From IMG/VR virus record IMGVR_UViG_3300030333_003323, positions 1-22,754 of that record: 22,754 nt of DNA. One strand, 5' to 3'. Positions 14,061 through 21,647 of the stretch are shown piece after piece. The notes beneath the pieces were generated by a model. It worked only from the letters and a program-made list of their open reading frames with translations. It did not search any database and was not told where the DNA came from. The stretch is from a virus. Each line of letters starts with the position of its first letter. Position 1 is the stretch's first letter. The translations under genes were made by a program, and so were the position numbers.

Positions 14061-14997
14061 TGCCCTGAATATGTATTTCAGAGCTTACATTGTAGACCCG
14101 TCACTATCGACCAATGGGCAACCTATTGGCGGCATGAAGGGCTTTTTAAAAATCCTTCAAAAGCTGGCACGAGAGACAAAGCCAGACCAGATTGTCATCT
14201 GTTGGGATGGACCGGGCGGCTCGCAAAAGCGCAAGACGATTGTTAAAGATTATAAAGCAGGGCGCAAGCCTATTCGCCTGAACCGAGATATCCGCAATCT
14301 AACTGAGAGCGAAGAACTTGATAATAAGATTTGGCAGCAAACTCGACTCTTCGAATATCTTAACTGTACGCCAATCATCCAGTTGATGTTGCCTTCGGTT
14401 GAGGCTGACGACATTATTTCTTATGTTGTCAACCAGACAAGGTACAAGGGCTGGCAGAAGGTTATTGTTTCAAGTGACAAGGATTTCTTTCAGTTGTGCG
14501 ACGATGAGACTGTGGTATTTCGACCAATCCAGAAACAAGTTCTTAACCGCAACTCCATTATTGAAAAGTATGGCATTCACCCCGCCAACTTTGCGCTTGC
14601 TCGGGCAGTTGCTGGGGATAAGTCGGACAACTTGCCGGGAGTAGGCGGCGCAGGGCTCCCTACGATTGCTAAGAGATTCCCTGTTATGGCTGAGGAAGAG
14701 CAGGTTACTCTTGACCAGCTATACGACCTGTGCGAATCCGTAGAGAAGCCCCTCAAGGTTCACACGAATATTGTTGAGAACATAGAGAGAGTAGAGACAA
14801 ACTATAAAATGATGCAACTCTACTCTCCAATCATCTCGGCTCAGGGCAAAGATAAAATCAACTATGCTCTAGATAATTGCGAGTTTGAATTTAATAAAAC
14901 AGAAATCAGGAAGATGATGATTCAGGATGGATTTGGTCACGGAAACTGGGATGACATATTTCAGATTTTTAATAAAATTTCGGTTGACAATTCTTGA
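14038..14997 (+). CDS. 5'-3' exonuclease (phage RNase H / FEN family)
   Basis: A 319-residue protein. ATG 14038 is preceded by GGAGG (14027-14031) at normal spacing and gives the usual N-terminus MKRLLVIDALN; the frame extends further upstream but without a site. It overlaps the deaminase gene by 23 nt. Metal-binding acids are present in family order: Asp8, Asp57 (CWDGPGG), Glu122/Asp124/Asp125 (VEADD), Asp147/Asp149 (SSDKDF), Asp194/Asp197 (GDKSDN). The helix-hairpin-helix-like LPGVGGAG follows. KRKTIVKDYKAGRK (64-77) is the basic helical-arch region. It removes RNA primers and flaps during lagging-strand synthesis, presumably with the family-A polymerase filling the gaps. Confidence 0.88.
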   Translation: MKRLLVIDALNMYFRAYIVDPSLSTNGQPIGGMKGFLKILQKLARETKPDQIVICWDGPGGSQKRKTIVKDYKAGRKPIRLNRDIRNLTESEELDNKIWQQTRLFEYLNCTPIIQLMLPSVEADDIISYVVNQTRYKGWQKVIVSSDKDFFQLCDDETVVFRPIQKQVLNRNSIIEKYGIHPANFALARAVAGDKSDNLPGVGGAGLPTIAKRFPVMAEEEQVTLDQLYDLCESVEKPLKVHTNIVENIERVETNYKMMQLYSPIISAQGKDKINYALDNCEFEFNKTEIRKMMIQDGFGHGNWDDIFQIFNKISVDNS

Positions 14998-15012
14998 TTA
15001 ATGTGTTATCTT
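14984..15012 (+). promoter_or_regulatory. Promoter of the helicase-RNR unit
   Basis: TTGACA (14984-14989), 17-nt spacer, TATCTT (15007-15012), extended-10 TG. It overlaps the last codons of the exonuclease gene; expected start near 15019 leaves a short leader before ATG 15041. Confidence 0.7.
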
Positions 15013-15040
15013 ACCACTATGCACAACAAAGGATAATTGG

Positions 15041-16423
15041 ATGGCAGTGACAGAAGAACAGGCTGACTTTTCCCATTACGGTTCTAAGTTCCAAGAGGGG
15101 CTTGCACAACTGATTTTGGACGACAGGGTATTCGCAGACCAGATTAGCGAGGTCTTAGATTTAAATTTTTTAGAACTCCGATATCTTCGGACCTTCGTAG
15201 AGAAGGTATTTACTTATCGTGAAAAATATGAGACACACCCGTCTCGTGACACCATGGCTACTCTTATTCGTGCTGAGCTAGAGGGTGAGAACGACATTAT
15301 TAAAAAGCAGGTGCGGGATTTCTATGCGAAAGTATACTCCACCACAGGCGATGTAGACGGGGCACCACACATTAAAGAGGTTGCCCTTGATTTTTGTCGC
15401 AAACAAAAGCTGAAGGGCGCAATGGTCAAGTGCGTGGGCTTAATTAAAACCTCCAGCTATGATGAGATTAGCAAGACCATCAACGAAGCTCTCATGCTCG
15501 GCGCAGACAATGACTATGGCTATGATTATATTTTAGACTTCGAGAAGCGGTTTGAAATTCGAGCCCGAAACCCTGTGACCACAGGGTGGAATCAGATTGA
15601 CCTTTTGTGTCGTGGTGGCTTGGGTAACGGAGAGCTTGGCGTCTGCATTGCCCCAACTGGTGCGGGCAAGTCGATGGCACTGGTGCATCTTGGTGCTCAA
15701 GCGGTGCTTGAGGGTAAAACTGTTGTGCATTATACCCTAGAGTTGGCTGATACTGTCGTTGCTACCCGCTATGATAGCTGTATCACTGGTGTGAACCTCG
15801 ACAGCACAATCATGAACAAAGAAAAAATTTATGATGCGCTGCAAGAGGTTGAGGGAAAGCTAATTGTAAAGGAATACCCCACTAAATCTGCATCCACTCG
15901 AACCCTTCGAACACACTTGGAAAAGCTTCGACGCAGAGGAATCGACGTAGGAATGATTATTGTCGATTATGCAGATTTGTTGCGTCCGGTAGACAAACAG
16001 CGTGAGAAAAGAAACGAGTTGGAATCTATTTATGAAGAGTTGCGTGGGCTGGCTCAAACTTTTGAGTGTCCTATTTGGACAGCCTCACAGACCAACCGCT
16101 CAGGATTGAATGCAGAAGTAATTACTATGGAATCTATCTCGGAGGCTTTCAACAAGTGCTTTGTGGCAGACTTCATCTTCTCTGTGTCCCGAACGGTAGA
16201 AGACAAGGTTAACAATGAAGGAAGAATCTTTATTGCAAAAAATCGCAACGGTCCAGACGGCTTGGTTTACCCAATCTACATGGACACCCGCAACGTGAAA
16301 ATCAAAGTATTATCTCAGGCAGGAACGACGCCCAGCGTAGCAGCAGCAAACACTGTCAAGCAGCAAGCAGAAAGTCTCCGAGAGAAATACAAGAAATACA
16401 GGCAGAGTTCAAAGAATAAATAA
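15041..16423 (+). CDS. DnaB-type replicative helicase (gp41-like)
   Basis: A 460-residue protein. The N-terminal 150 residues are helical, as in the DnaB primase-interacting domain. The RecA-like motor starts near 175 (TGWNQIDLLCRGGLGNGE, a typical lead-in). Walker A is APTGAGKS (204-211), the catalytic Glu is in TLEL (Glu234) and the Walker B strand is MIIVDYADLL (Asp309). WTASQTNRSG is motif H4; FIAKNRNGPDG carries the arginine-finger region. The last 40 residues are basic and probably flexible. The protein unwinds the fork as a hexamer with 5'-3' polarity. No primase is visible in the window. Confidence 0.88.
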   Translation: MAVTEEQADFSHYGSKFQEGLAQLILDDRVFADQISEVLDLNFLELRYLRTFVEKVFTYREKYETHPSRDTMATLIRAELEGENDIIKKQVRDFYAKVYSTTGDVDGAPHIKEVALDFCRKQKLKGAMVKCVGLIKTSSYDEISKTINEALMLGADNDYGYDYILDFEKRFEIRARNPVTTGWNQIDLLCRGGLGNGELGVCIAPTGAGKSMALVHLGAQAVLEGKTVVHYTLELADTVVATRYDSCITGVNLDSTIMNKEKIYDALQEVEGKLIVKEYPTKSASTRTLRTHLEKLRRRGIDVGMIIVDYADLLRPVDKQREKRNELESIYEELRGLAQTFECPIWTASQTNRSGLNAEVITMESISEAFNKCFVADFIFSVSRTVEDKVNNEGRIFIAKNRNGPDGLVYPIYMDTRNVKIKVLSQAGTTPSVAAANTVKQQAESLREKYKKYRQSSKNK

Positions 16424-16434
16424 AGGGGAAAAGA

Positions 16435-18858
16435 ATGTATACAAGTGATGAAGTGAGAGAATCAACTTTAGAGTATTTCGGTGGAGACGAGCTAGCAACA
16501 AACGTCTTCATGACAAAATATTGTCTTCGTGACAACGAGGGGAGCTTCGTAGAGAAGAACCCAGCAGATATGCACCGCAGGCTCGCAAAAGAGTTTGCAC
16601 GAATTGAGAAAAACTATGGTGGTCCACGGGCTCTAACAGAAGAGAAGATTTATTCTCTCCTCGACAATTTTAAATATATTGTACCCCAAGGCTCACCAAT
16701 GATGGGGGTGGGTAATAATTATGTTAATGTATCGTTATCAAACTGCGTGGTGGTTGAGTCACCTTCAGACAACATCTCTTCAATCATTAACGCCGGTCGA
16801 GATTTGGCTAACTTGTTCAAGCGTCGTTGCGGCGTCGGTCTTGATATTTCTGGTCTTCGACCGGATGGCACCCCAGTAAATAATTCTGCCGGAACAACGA
16901 CAGGCGCATGGTCGTTTGCAGATTTTTATTCTTATGTTTGCCGCATGATTGGTCAGAATGGACGCCGTGGCGCTCTAATGATTACGATGGATGTGCGACA
17001 CCCAGACATTGAGCACTTCGTGACGATGAAGCATGATTTAACCAAGGTCACTGGCGCTAACGTATCAGTTAAGATTAGCGATGATTTTATGAGGGCAGTT
17101 GAAGCGGGCGAAGAATACACTTTGCAGTTTCCTGTTGATAGTGACTCACCAAAGTTTACGACAACGGTCGATGCTAAGAGCCTTTGGGACAAAATTGTAA
17201 CATCTGCTACTGAGACAGCAGAACCCGGCATCTTGATGTGGGATAACATCTGCAACAACTTACCAGCAGAAGAATATAAAGAAGAGGGTTTCGGCACCAT
17301 CTGTACAAACCCCTGTGCAGAAATCCCCTTGTCGGCATATGATTCTTGTCGCCTGATTTCTATTAATCTAAAAAACTTTGTGGATAACTCGTTCACTGAC
17401 TCAGCCAGTTTCGACTTCGAAAGGTTTACGACAACTATTTCTGCTGCCATGCGTATGTCCGATGACTTGGTGGAACTAGAGACAGAAAAGCTGACCAACA
17501 TTGTAGCTGCGGCTGATACTGATGACGAACGTGAGCTATGGACAAAGCTTTTGGACGCTTGTAGGAACGGTCGCCGCACTGGCTTAGGAACCCACGGCTT
17601 GGCTGATGCCTTGGCACGGCTCGGTCTGGCATATGACTCTGATGAGGCGCTGCCAGTCATCAATGCCATTTATAAAACTTTGCGTGATGTGGCATACCAA
17701 GAAAGTATGCACTTAGCAACAGAGCGTGGCTCTTTTCCGGTGTTCGACTGGGCTAAAGAAAAAAATAATGGCTTCATTAGCCGATTGCCTGAAGGTTTGC
17801 AAAAATCTATGGCAGAATATGGACGCCGCAACATCTCTATTCTTACGAACGCTCCAACTGGCTCAGTTTCTATCATGTCCCAGACCAGTTCAGGGCTTGA
17901 GCCGGTGTTTAGAAACTCGTACATTCGTCGTCGCAAGATGAGCCATGATGAGGTCGAGGTCGAGGCAGACTTTGTTGATGACTTGGGCGACCGTTGGAAG
18001 GAATTTGAGGTGTTCCATCATAACGCCCAAGAATGGAGAGACACCAATCCAGACCAAGAGCTTCCAGCTTTTTTCGTAGAGTCGGACCAGATTGATTGGC
18101 TTCGTCGTGTTGAAATTCAACAGACAATTCAAAATAATATTGACCATGCGATTAGTTCTACAATTAATCTTCCAAAGGGCACAGACCCCGAGGTTGTGGG
18201 TGAACTGTACACAGAGGGTTGGCGTCGAGGACTTAAGGGCATCACGGTTTATGTCGATGGTAGCCGCTCAGGTGTTCTCGTTACAAAGTCAGAGGAGAAC
18301 GAGCAAGAGTTGTTCCCCCAGAACAGAGCGCCAAAACGTCCCGAGGTCGTGGAGTGTGATATTCACCACACCACAATTCAGGGCGAGAAGTGGGTTGTTT
18401 TGGTTGGGCTTTATGATGACAAGCCTTATGAGGTCTTAGCTGGCGAGGCAAGCCTAATTGAGATTCCAAAGAAGTATGATAAGGGTCGTCTAACCAAACA
18501 CAGTTATAAGACTCGCAACAATCGTTACGACCTGTCGTTTGGATACAACGGAGACACCATCACCATCAAAGATGTGGTCAAGGTGTTCGACAACCCCAGT
18601 AATGCATCCTTCACTCGCATGATTTCCCTTGGCTTGCGCCACGGTGCCAAGCCTCGGTTTATGGTTGAGCAACTACAGAAGGACAAGGCTAGCGACATGT
18701 TCAGTTTTGCAAGGTGCATTGCCAGAATCCTTAAAAATTATATTGAGGACGGTGAGACTCCTAGTGACAAGGTGTGTGAGGAGTGTGGCGCAGAGACTTT
18801 AATCTATCAGGATGGCTGCGTTACTTGCTCCACCTGCGGATATGCGAAGTGTGGTTAA
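16435..18858 (+). CDS. nrdJ: Class II (adenosylcobalamin-dependent) ribonucleotide reductase
   Basis: An 807-residue protein. The radical-site signature NPCAEIPL gives Asn292, Cys294 and Glu296. Cys104 (SNCVV) and Cys305 (DSCRLISIN) are the redox pair. GSRSG (near 626) is a late phosphate-binding-type motif of the family. Residues about 645-750 match the TSCPD-type domain found in class II enzymes. The end is a Cys-rich ribbon (CEECG, then CVTCSTCGYAKCG) that likely shuttles electrons. No beta subunit gene is adjacent, as expected for a B12-dependent enzyme that works with or without oxygen. It makes dNDP or dNTP for phage DNA and implies the host contains or imports cobalamin. The ribosome binding site is AAAGGGGAA. 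Confidence 0.88.
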   Translation: MYTSDEVRESTLEYFGGDELATNVFMTKYCLRDNEGSFVEKNPADMHRRLAKEFARIEKNYGGPRALTEEKIYSLLDNFKYIVPQGSPMMGVGNNYVNVSLSNCVVVESPSDNISSIINAGRDLANLFKRRCGVGLDISGLRPDGTPVNNSAGTTTGAWSFADFYSYVCRMIGQNGRRGALMITMDVRHPDIEHFVTMKHDLTKVTGANVSVKISDDFMRAVEAGEEYTLQFPVDSDSPKFTTTVDAKSLWDKIVTSATETAEPGILMWDNICNNLPAEEYKEEGFGTICTNPCAEIPLSAYDSCRLISINLKNFVDNSFTDSASFDFERFTTTISAAMRMSDDLVELETEKLTNIVAAADTDDERELWTKLLDACRNGRRTGLGTHGLADALARLGLAYDSDEALPVINAIYKTLRDVAYQESMHLATERGSFPVFDWAKEKNNGFISRLPEGLQKSMAEYGRRNISILTNAPTGSVSIMSQTSSGLEPVFRNSYIRRRKMSHDEVEVEADFVDDLGDRWKEFEVFHHNAQEWRDTNPDQELPAFFVESDQIDWLRRVEIQQTIQNNIDHAISSTINLPKGTDPEVVGELYTEGWRRGLKGITVYVDGSRSGVLVTKSEENEQELFPQNRAPKRPEVVECDIHHTTIQGEKWVVLVGLYDDKPYEVLAGEASLIEIPKKYDKGRLTKHSYKTRNNRYDLSFGYNGDTITIKDVVKVFDNPSNASFTRMISLGLRHGAKPRFMVEQLQKDKASDMFSFARCIARILKNYIEDGETPSDKVCEECGAETLIYQDGCVTCSTCGYAKCG

Positions 18859-18883
18859 AAAAAATAAAAAAAGTACTTGACAA
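18856..18883 (+). repeat. 28-nt promoter repeat, copy 2 (A-tract plus -35)
   Basis: Exact match to 9864-9891, again beginning at the T of a TAA stop codon (here of the RNR gene) and ending just after the -35 box. Confidence 0.8.
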
Positions 18884-18905
18884 CAGTTACAATATCGGGT
18901 ATATT
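18877..18905 (+). promoter_or_regulatory. Promoter with A-tract UP-like element, ahead of the small helical gene
   Basis: TTGACA (18877-18882), 17-nt spacer, TATATT (18900-18905). The extended-10 TG is absent (GGG instead). The upstream A-tracts are the same as at 9864-9880. Confidence 0.78.
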
Positions 18906-18944
18906 AGTAATATAAAATGAACCATCAAACAAAGGAGAATGGTA

Positions 18945-19208
18945 ATGGTTGATGCAAACAACAACGGTGTAGAGGACGAGAAGGAAGAGAAGATTCTCAA
19001 CTATGTGAAATCGCTCACTGCTATCGAGGAGGCGATGGAGCCTTTCAAGGAGCAAAAGCGTGCCCTCAAGGCTAACTACGTTGAGAACGGTTGGTTGTCT
19101 CGTGAAGAGATTAGCATGGCTGTCAAGGCTCTGCGTCTCATCAAGGATAACACTGACCTTGAGCAGTTGATGGACTTCTATGCGACAGTCGGAAAGACTA
19201 TTAAATAG
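18945..19208 (+). CDS. Small helical charged protein
   Basis: An 87-residue protein. ATG 18939 is only 1 nt from the GGAG ribosome binding site (18934-18937), while ATG 18945 has a 7-nt spacing and is chosen. The sequence is Glu/Lys rich and mostly helical: an acidic start, a helix around TAIEEAMEPFKEQKRALK, the loop NGWLSREE, then a second helix ending in LMDFYATVG. The helix-loop-helix layout faintly recalls the DUF2312/GapR nucleoid proteins, but I would not name it on that basis. It has its own strong promoter, so it is probably abundant early in infection. Confidence 0.7.
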   Translation: MVDANNNGVEDEKEEKILNYVKSLTAIEEAMEPFKEQKRALKANYVENGWLSREEISMAVKALRLIKDNTDLEQLMDFYATVGKTIK

Positions 19209-19216
19209 GGGGCTGC

Positions 19217-19522
19217 ATGTTCTTACCTGCAAATAGACACTTGCTGGTACAGCCAGTATCATTTGGAAAGGGTGCTCCCGACGCTGATGCGTCGGGGGTG
19301 CTCCTCCCCGATGGTTATGTACCAGTAAAAGAGTTTGAAACAGCAGAGGTCTTGCTTATCTCTGAAGATTGCCAGCAGTTTTCTGAGGATAGTGTCGGGC
19401 ACTATGTTGTGTTTCCCGGCAATATGATGAAGACAGTTCTGGTCGGCGAAGAGGCACACGTTCTTGTTCAAGAGAATTATATTATGGGCGTGTATGTTCC
19501 CGAAGGACGGAGGGATGACTGA
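19217..19522 (+). CDS. GroES-like co-chaperonin
   Basis: A 101-residue protein, close to GroES length (97). LVQPVSFG near the start is the first strand pair. ASGVLLPDG (26-34) aligns with the end of the GroES mobile loop, which docks on GroEL through a hydrophobic triplet (here VLL). EFETAEVL, GHYVVFPGN and ENYIMGVY match the remaining beta strands. Phages such as T4 (gp31) use their own co-chaperonin so that host GroEL can fold large capsid subunits. It is 8 nt after the small helical gene and its stop overlaps the next start (TGATG). Part of the loop-coding region is a strong hairpin. Confidence 0.8.
   Translation: MFLPANRHLLVQPVSFGKGAPDADASGVLLPDGYVPVKEFETAEVLLISEDCQQFSEDSVGHYVVFPGNMMKTVLVGEEAHVLVQENYIMGVYVPEGRRDD
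19274..19299 (+). other. Strong hairpin inside the co-chaperonin gene
   Basis: CCCGACGC (19277-19284) and GCGTCGGG (19289-19296) form a perfect 8-bp GC-rich stem with loop TGAT, extendable by C75-G98 and wobble pairs. It sits about 60 nt after the start codon. It may slow ribosomes or simply reflect codon choice. Confidence 0.5.
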
Positions 19523-20010
19523 TGGCATTGGCAGAGATTTTATGTGCTGCGGTAATGTTGGTGGGCTCCCCCCGTGCGGAGGTAGCTTGCCAACACATGG
19601 AAACAGTTGTTCAGGCTGCTGAGGCTAACGATGTAGACCCGTATGTTATGCTTGGTCTTATCCACGTTGAAAGCAGATGGCTGGCGACTGCCCGAAGCTC
19701 ATCCAACGCTTGTGGTCTAACGCAAATCTTGCCCCGCTATACTGGTAGCAAGAAGACTGGGGTGCCCAAGCTAACTTGCGAACAACTCTTTGACCCAACG
19801 ACTTCTATTATTATGGGCGCAAGGACGTTTTCTTTTTGGCTTAAGAGCTACGCTCGTGGCAACTACAAAACGGCATTGTGCGGATATAATAAGGGCTATC
19901 GCTGCAAGGGCGACAACCCCCATCCAGTCGGCGTGAGGTATGCTAGCCGAGTGATGTGGGAAGCCCAGAAGATTAGAAGAGCAGCCGCTAAAATTAAAAA
20001 AGAGGGATAA
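19522..20010 (+). CDS. Exported lytic transglycosylase (SLT domain)
   Basis: A 162-residue protein. Residues 1-20 are a probable signal peptide (hydrophobic core, then PRAEVAC). The SLT fold follows: catalytic Glu50 in HVESRW, then SSNACGLTQILP (60-71), the conserved G-x-x-Q segment, LFDPTTSIIMGARTFSFWL, and the GYNKG motif near 123. Six Cys suggest disulfides, hence function in the periplasm. It cleaves the glycan strand of peptidoglycan without hydrolysis. It could be the lysis enzyme (a secreted endolysin) or a virion-linked murein enzyme. Its place in the early region and the absence of a nearby holin make the lysis role uncertain. The basic tail (RRAAAKIKKEG) may bind anionic wall polymers. 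Confidence 0.82.
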   Translation: MALAEILCAAVMLVGSPRAEVACQHMETVVQAAEANDVDPYVMLGLIHVESRWLATARSSSNACGLTQILPRYTGSKKTGVPKLTCEQLFDPTTSIIMGARTFSFWLKSYARGNYKTALCGYNKGYRCKGDNPHPVGVRYASRVMWEAQKIRRAAAKIKKEG

Positions 20011-20775
20011 ATGTCCATAGAAGAAAGCTCGCTTGTCTACGGCGGTAGCTTAGATGCGTTATCATATGCATTCCAGAAAGGACACCCCTTGGTTTATTCG
20101 GTGCCTGTCCCGCCCCACCAGTTTAAGAACTCTGGGGTGGACAGGCAGCGGTGGTTTGCCTTACATTTTTTGCTTGGCACAGCAGGCTTGCTACCCTTGT
20201 CTACAAAGGTTTCTTCAGCACGTCTCACAGATAATATGCTTGGCATCACAACCACTAATTCGAGATTGTATAAAATAATTTTTGAGAAGCTGTATGTGGT
20301 GGACAGCGATGGGCTCGACGGGCTTCCCGTTCCCACTTCAACCAGCGATGAGTTTGAAGTCTTGGACTGGATTAATGTGCGCTCAGGTATGATTCACCCA
20401 CATGATGCTATTTGTGGCGACCTTGTAGACGCACGATTCTATTTGTCTAAAAGAATTGATGGCAATCATAATAAAAAAGATGCCTGTGTTATTAGTCGGC
20501 TGAACAAACAACAACTTTCTAGTTTTGAGCACTCTGAGGCAATCATGCGCCTGAAGTTGATGGAGGAAATGCAGTCGGCAGGAATCAAAGGCACGGGCAA
20601 TGGTGCAGGTCGGCACCTTTCAATTAAATTAGAATCATCTCACAGGCAAATATTTCCGCTAAGCAAAAACACATATGAAGATGTGCCACACGTTGAGTTT
20701 GTACGAGGAGAGGTTCCTTTCCTTAACAGCAGCGAGTGTCCGTATCTCAATAGGCTAGCGGAGCAGGTGTTGTGA
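20011..20775 (+). CDS. Unrecognised protein coupled to the nucleotidyltransferase-like gene
   Basis: A 254-residue soluble protein. I do not recognise the family. The start SSLVYGGSLDALSYAFQKG resembles the opening beta-alpha unit of a dinucleotide-binding fold, with a Gly-Ser in place of the Gly-rich loop. IHPHDAICGDLVDARFY (near 128-144) and GTGNGAGRHLSIKLESSH (near 195-212) look like conserved functional stretches rich in His, Asp and Gly. ATG directly follows the transglycosylase stop and the 3' end overlaps the next gene by 4 nt, so the two products probably act in one pathway. A modifier of nucleotides or of sugar-nucleotides is one guess. Confidence 0.6.
   Translation: MSIEESSLVYGGSLDALSYAFQKGHPLVYSVPVPPHQFKNSGVDRQRWFALHFLLGTAGLLPLSTKVSSARLTDNMLGITTTNSRLYKIIFEKLYVVDSDGLDGLPVPTSTSDEFEVLDWINVRSGMIHPHDAICGDLVDARFYLSKRIDGNHNKKDACVISRLNKQQLSSFEHSEAIMRLKLMEEMQSAGIKGTGNGAGRHLSIKLESSHRQIFPLSKNTYEDVPHVEFVRGEVPFLNSSECPYLNRLAEQVL
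20103..20146 (+). other. Two-part hairpin inside the unrecognised gene
   Basis: GCCTGTCC (20103-20110) pairs with GGACAGGC (20139-20146), and CCCCA (20113-20117) pairs with TGGGG (20133-20137), separated by a 2/1-nt internal loop. It is a long GC-rich structure about 90 nt into the gene. Confidence 0.5.
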
Positions 20776-21647
20776 TTGAAAAGGGACCGCAAAATAGTAA
20801 TGCCTTTCACTTAGCTGGCATTGTTCCCGTGGCAGGACAGCCGCTGGATTTTAATTTGCCGTGGCACGACTCCTTGATGCCCATCGCTGCTGATTATTTA
20901 GCTGTGGAACATGCGGTGTTGGAGTGTGCCACTGCTGGCTGTGAGACAATCTGGGTTGTTTGTCATGCAGACATGCAGCCGCTGATTCGCCACCGTGTGG
21001 GCGAATGGATATACGACCCAGTTTCTATGGGACGAGGACCGCTCGGTGATAAAGAAATAAAAAAGATTCCGATTTACTATGTGCCCGTCCACCCGAAAGA
21101 CCGTGACCGCAGAGACTGCTTGGGGTGGTCGGTGTTGTATGGTGCTCTGTCTGCCTATCACATCAGCAGGCGACTTAGCAAGTGGGTCGTACCAGACAAA
21201 TACTTCACGTCCTTTCCATATGGCATTTATCCGCTGGACGCTATCAGGTCATCTCGCCAAGCAATCTCTTCGCCCAAGCCTTTCTTCTTGACGCACAAAA
21301 ATAAAAATATTAAAGCTGGTGATTATCTGGCATTCACGTTCGACGGAGAAGACTTTAAAAATTGTAGAAGAATAATTAGAACTGAAGCAACCACTGCGTG
21401 GGACAGAGAGGGCAACTCGCTGCCTCTAGAAAAAAGATACTCAGCGAGACATTTTTCCCTTGACAAAATATTCTCATGTGTTATATTAGATAAGTCAGAT
21501 GGTGTTGAGGTACCGTGGTATCATTCCATCGACAGTTGGGACAACTATAGGTCTTTCGTGGCTAGTGACTTCAGCTTAGAAAGACCATCATTCATGAAAA
21601 GCAAAACTTGGAACAAGATAGGGAGAGACAATGGCGATGACAACTGA
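20772..21647 (+). CDS. Nucleotidyltransferase-like protein
   Basis: A 291-residue protein starting at GTG in a GTGA overlap. The N-terminal half reads as a sugar-nucleotidyltransferase fold: AGIVPVAGQPLDFNLPW (15-31) resembles the NTP-binding start, but the usual GxGTRL is replaced. A helix follows (LAVEHAVLECATAGCETIWVVC) that matches the strand-helix-strand order of the family. PVHPKDRDRRDCLGWSVLYGAL (105-126) is a conserved-looking core, with Asp and Arg clusters that may bind metal and substrate. I recall close relatives in marine phages, annotated only as nucleotidyltransferase-like. The substrate is unknown. The last third carries a promoter for the next genes. Confidence 0.6.
   Translation: MIEKGPQNSNAFHLAGIVPVAGQPLDFNLPWHDSLMPIAADYLAVEHAVLECATAGCETIWVVCHADMQPLIRHRVGEWIYDPVSMGRGPLGDKEIKKIPIYYVPVHPKDRDRRDCLGWSVLYGALSAYHISRRLSKWVVPDKYFTSFPYGIYPLDAIRSSRQAISSPKPFFLTHKNKNIKAGDYLAFTFDGEDFKNCRRIIRTEATTAWDREGNSLPLEKRYSARHFSLDKIFSCVILDKSDGVEVPWYHSIDSWDNYRSFVASDFSLERPSFMKSKTWNKIGRDNGDDN
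21460..21487 (+). promoter_or_regulatory. Promoter inside the nucleotidyltransferase-like gene, for the dnaE unit
   Basis: TTGACA (21460-21465), 16-nt spacer, TATATT (21482-21487) with extended-10 TG (TGTTATATT). It shares ATGTGTTAT with the helicase promoter. It lies about 140 nt before the small acidic gene and 380 nt before the polymerase III gene. Confidence 0.65.

Noticed and set aside
16953-17669. Long open frame on the - strand (238 residues) inside the RNR gene
   Set aside because: The + strand carries clear RNR motifs throughout this interval; the antisense frame is Ser/Lys-rich shadow sequence.
18939-18944. ATG 18939 as start of the small helical gene
   Set aside because: Only 1 nt separates it from the ribosome binding site; ATG 18945 has proper spacing.
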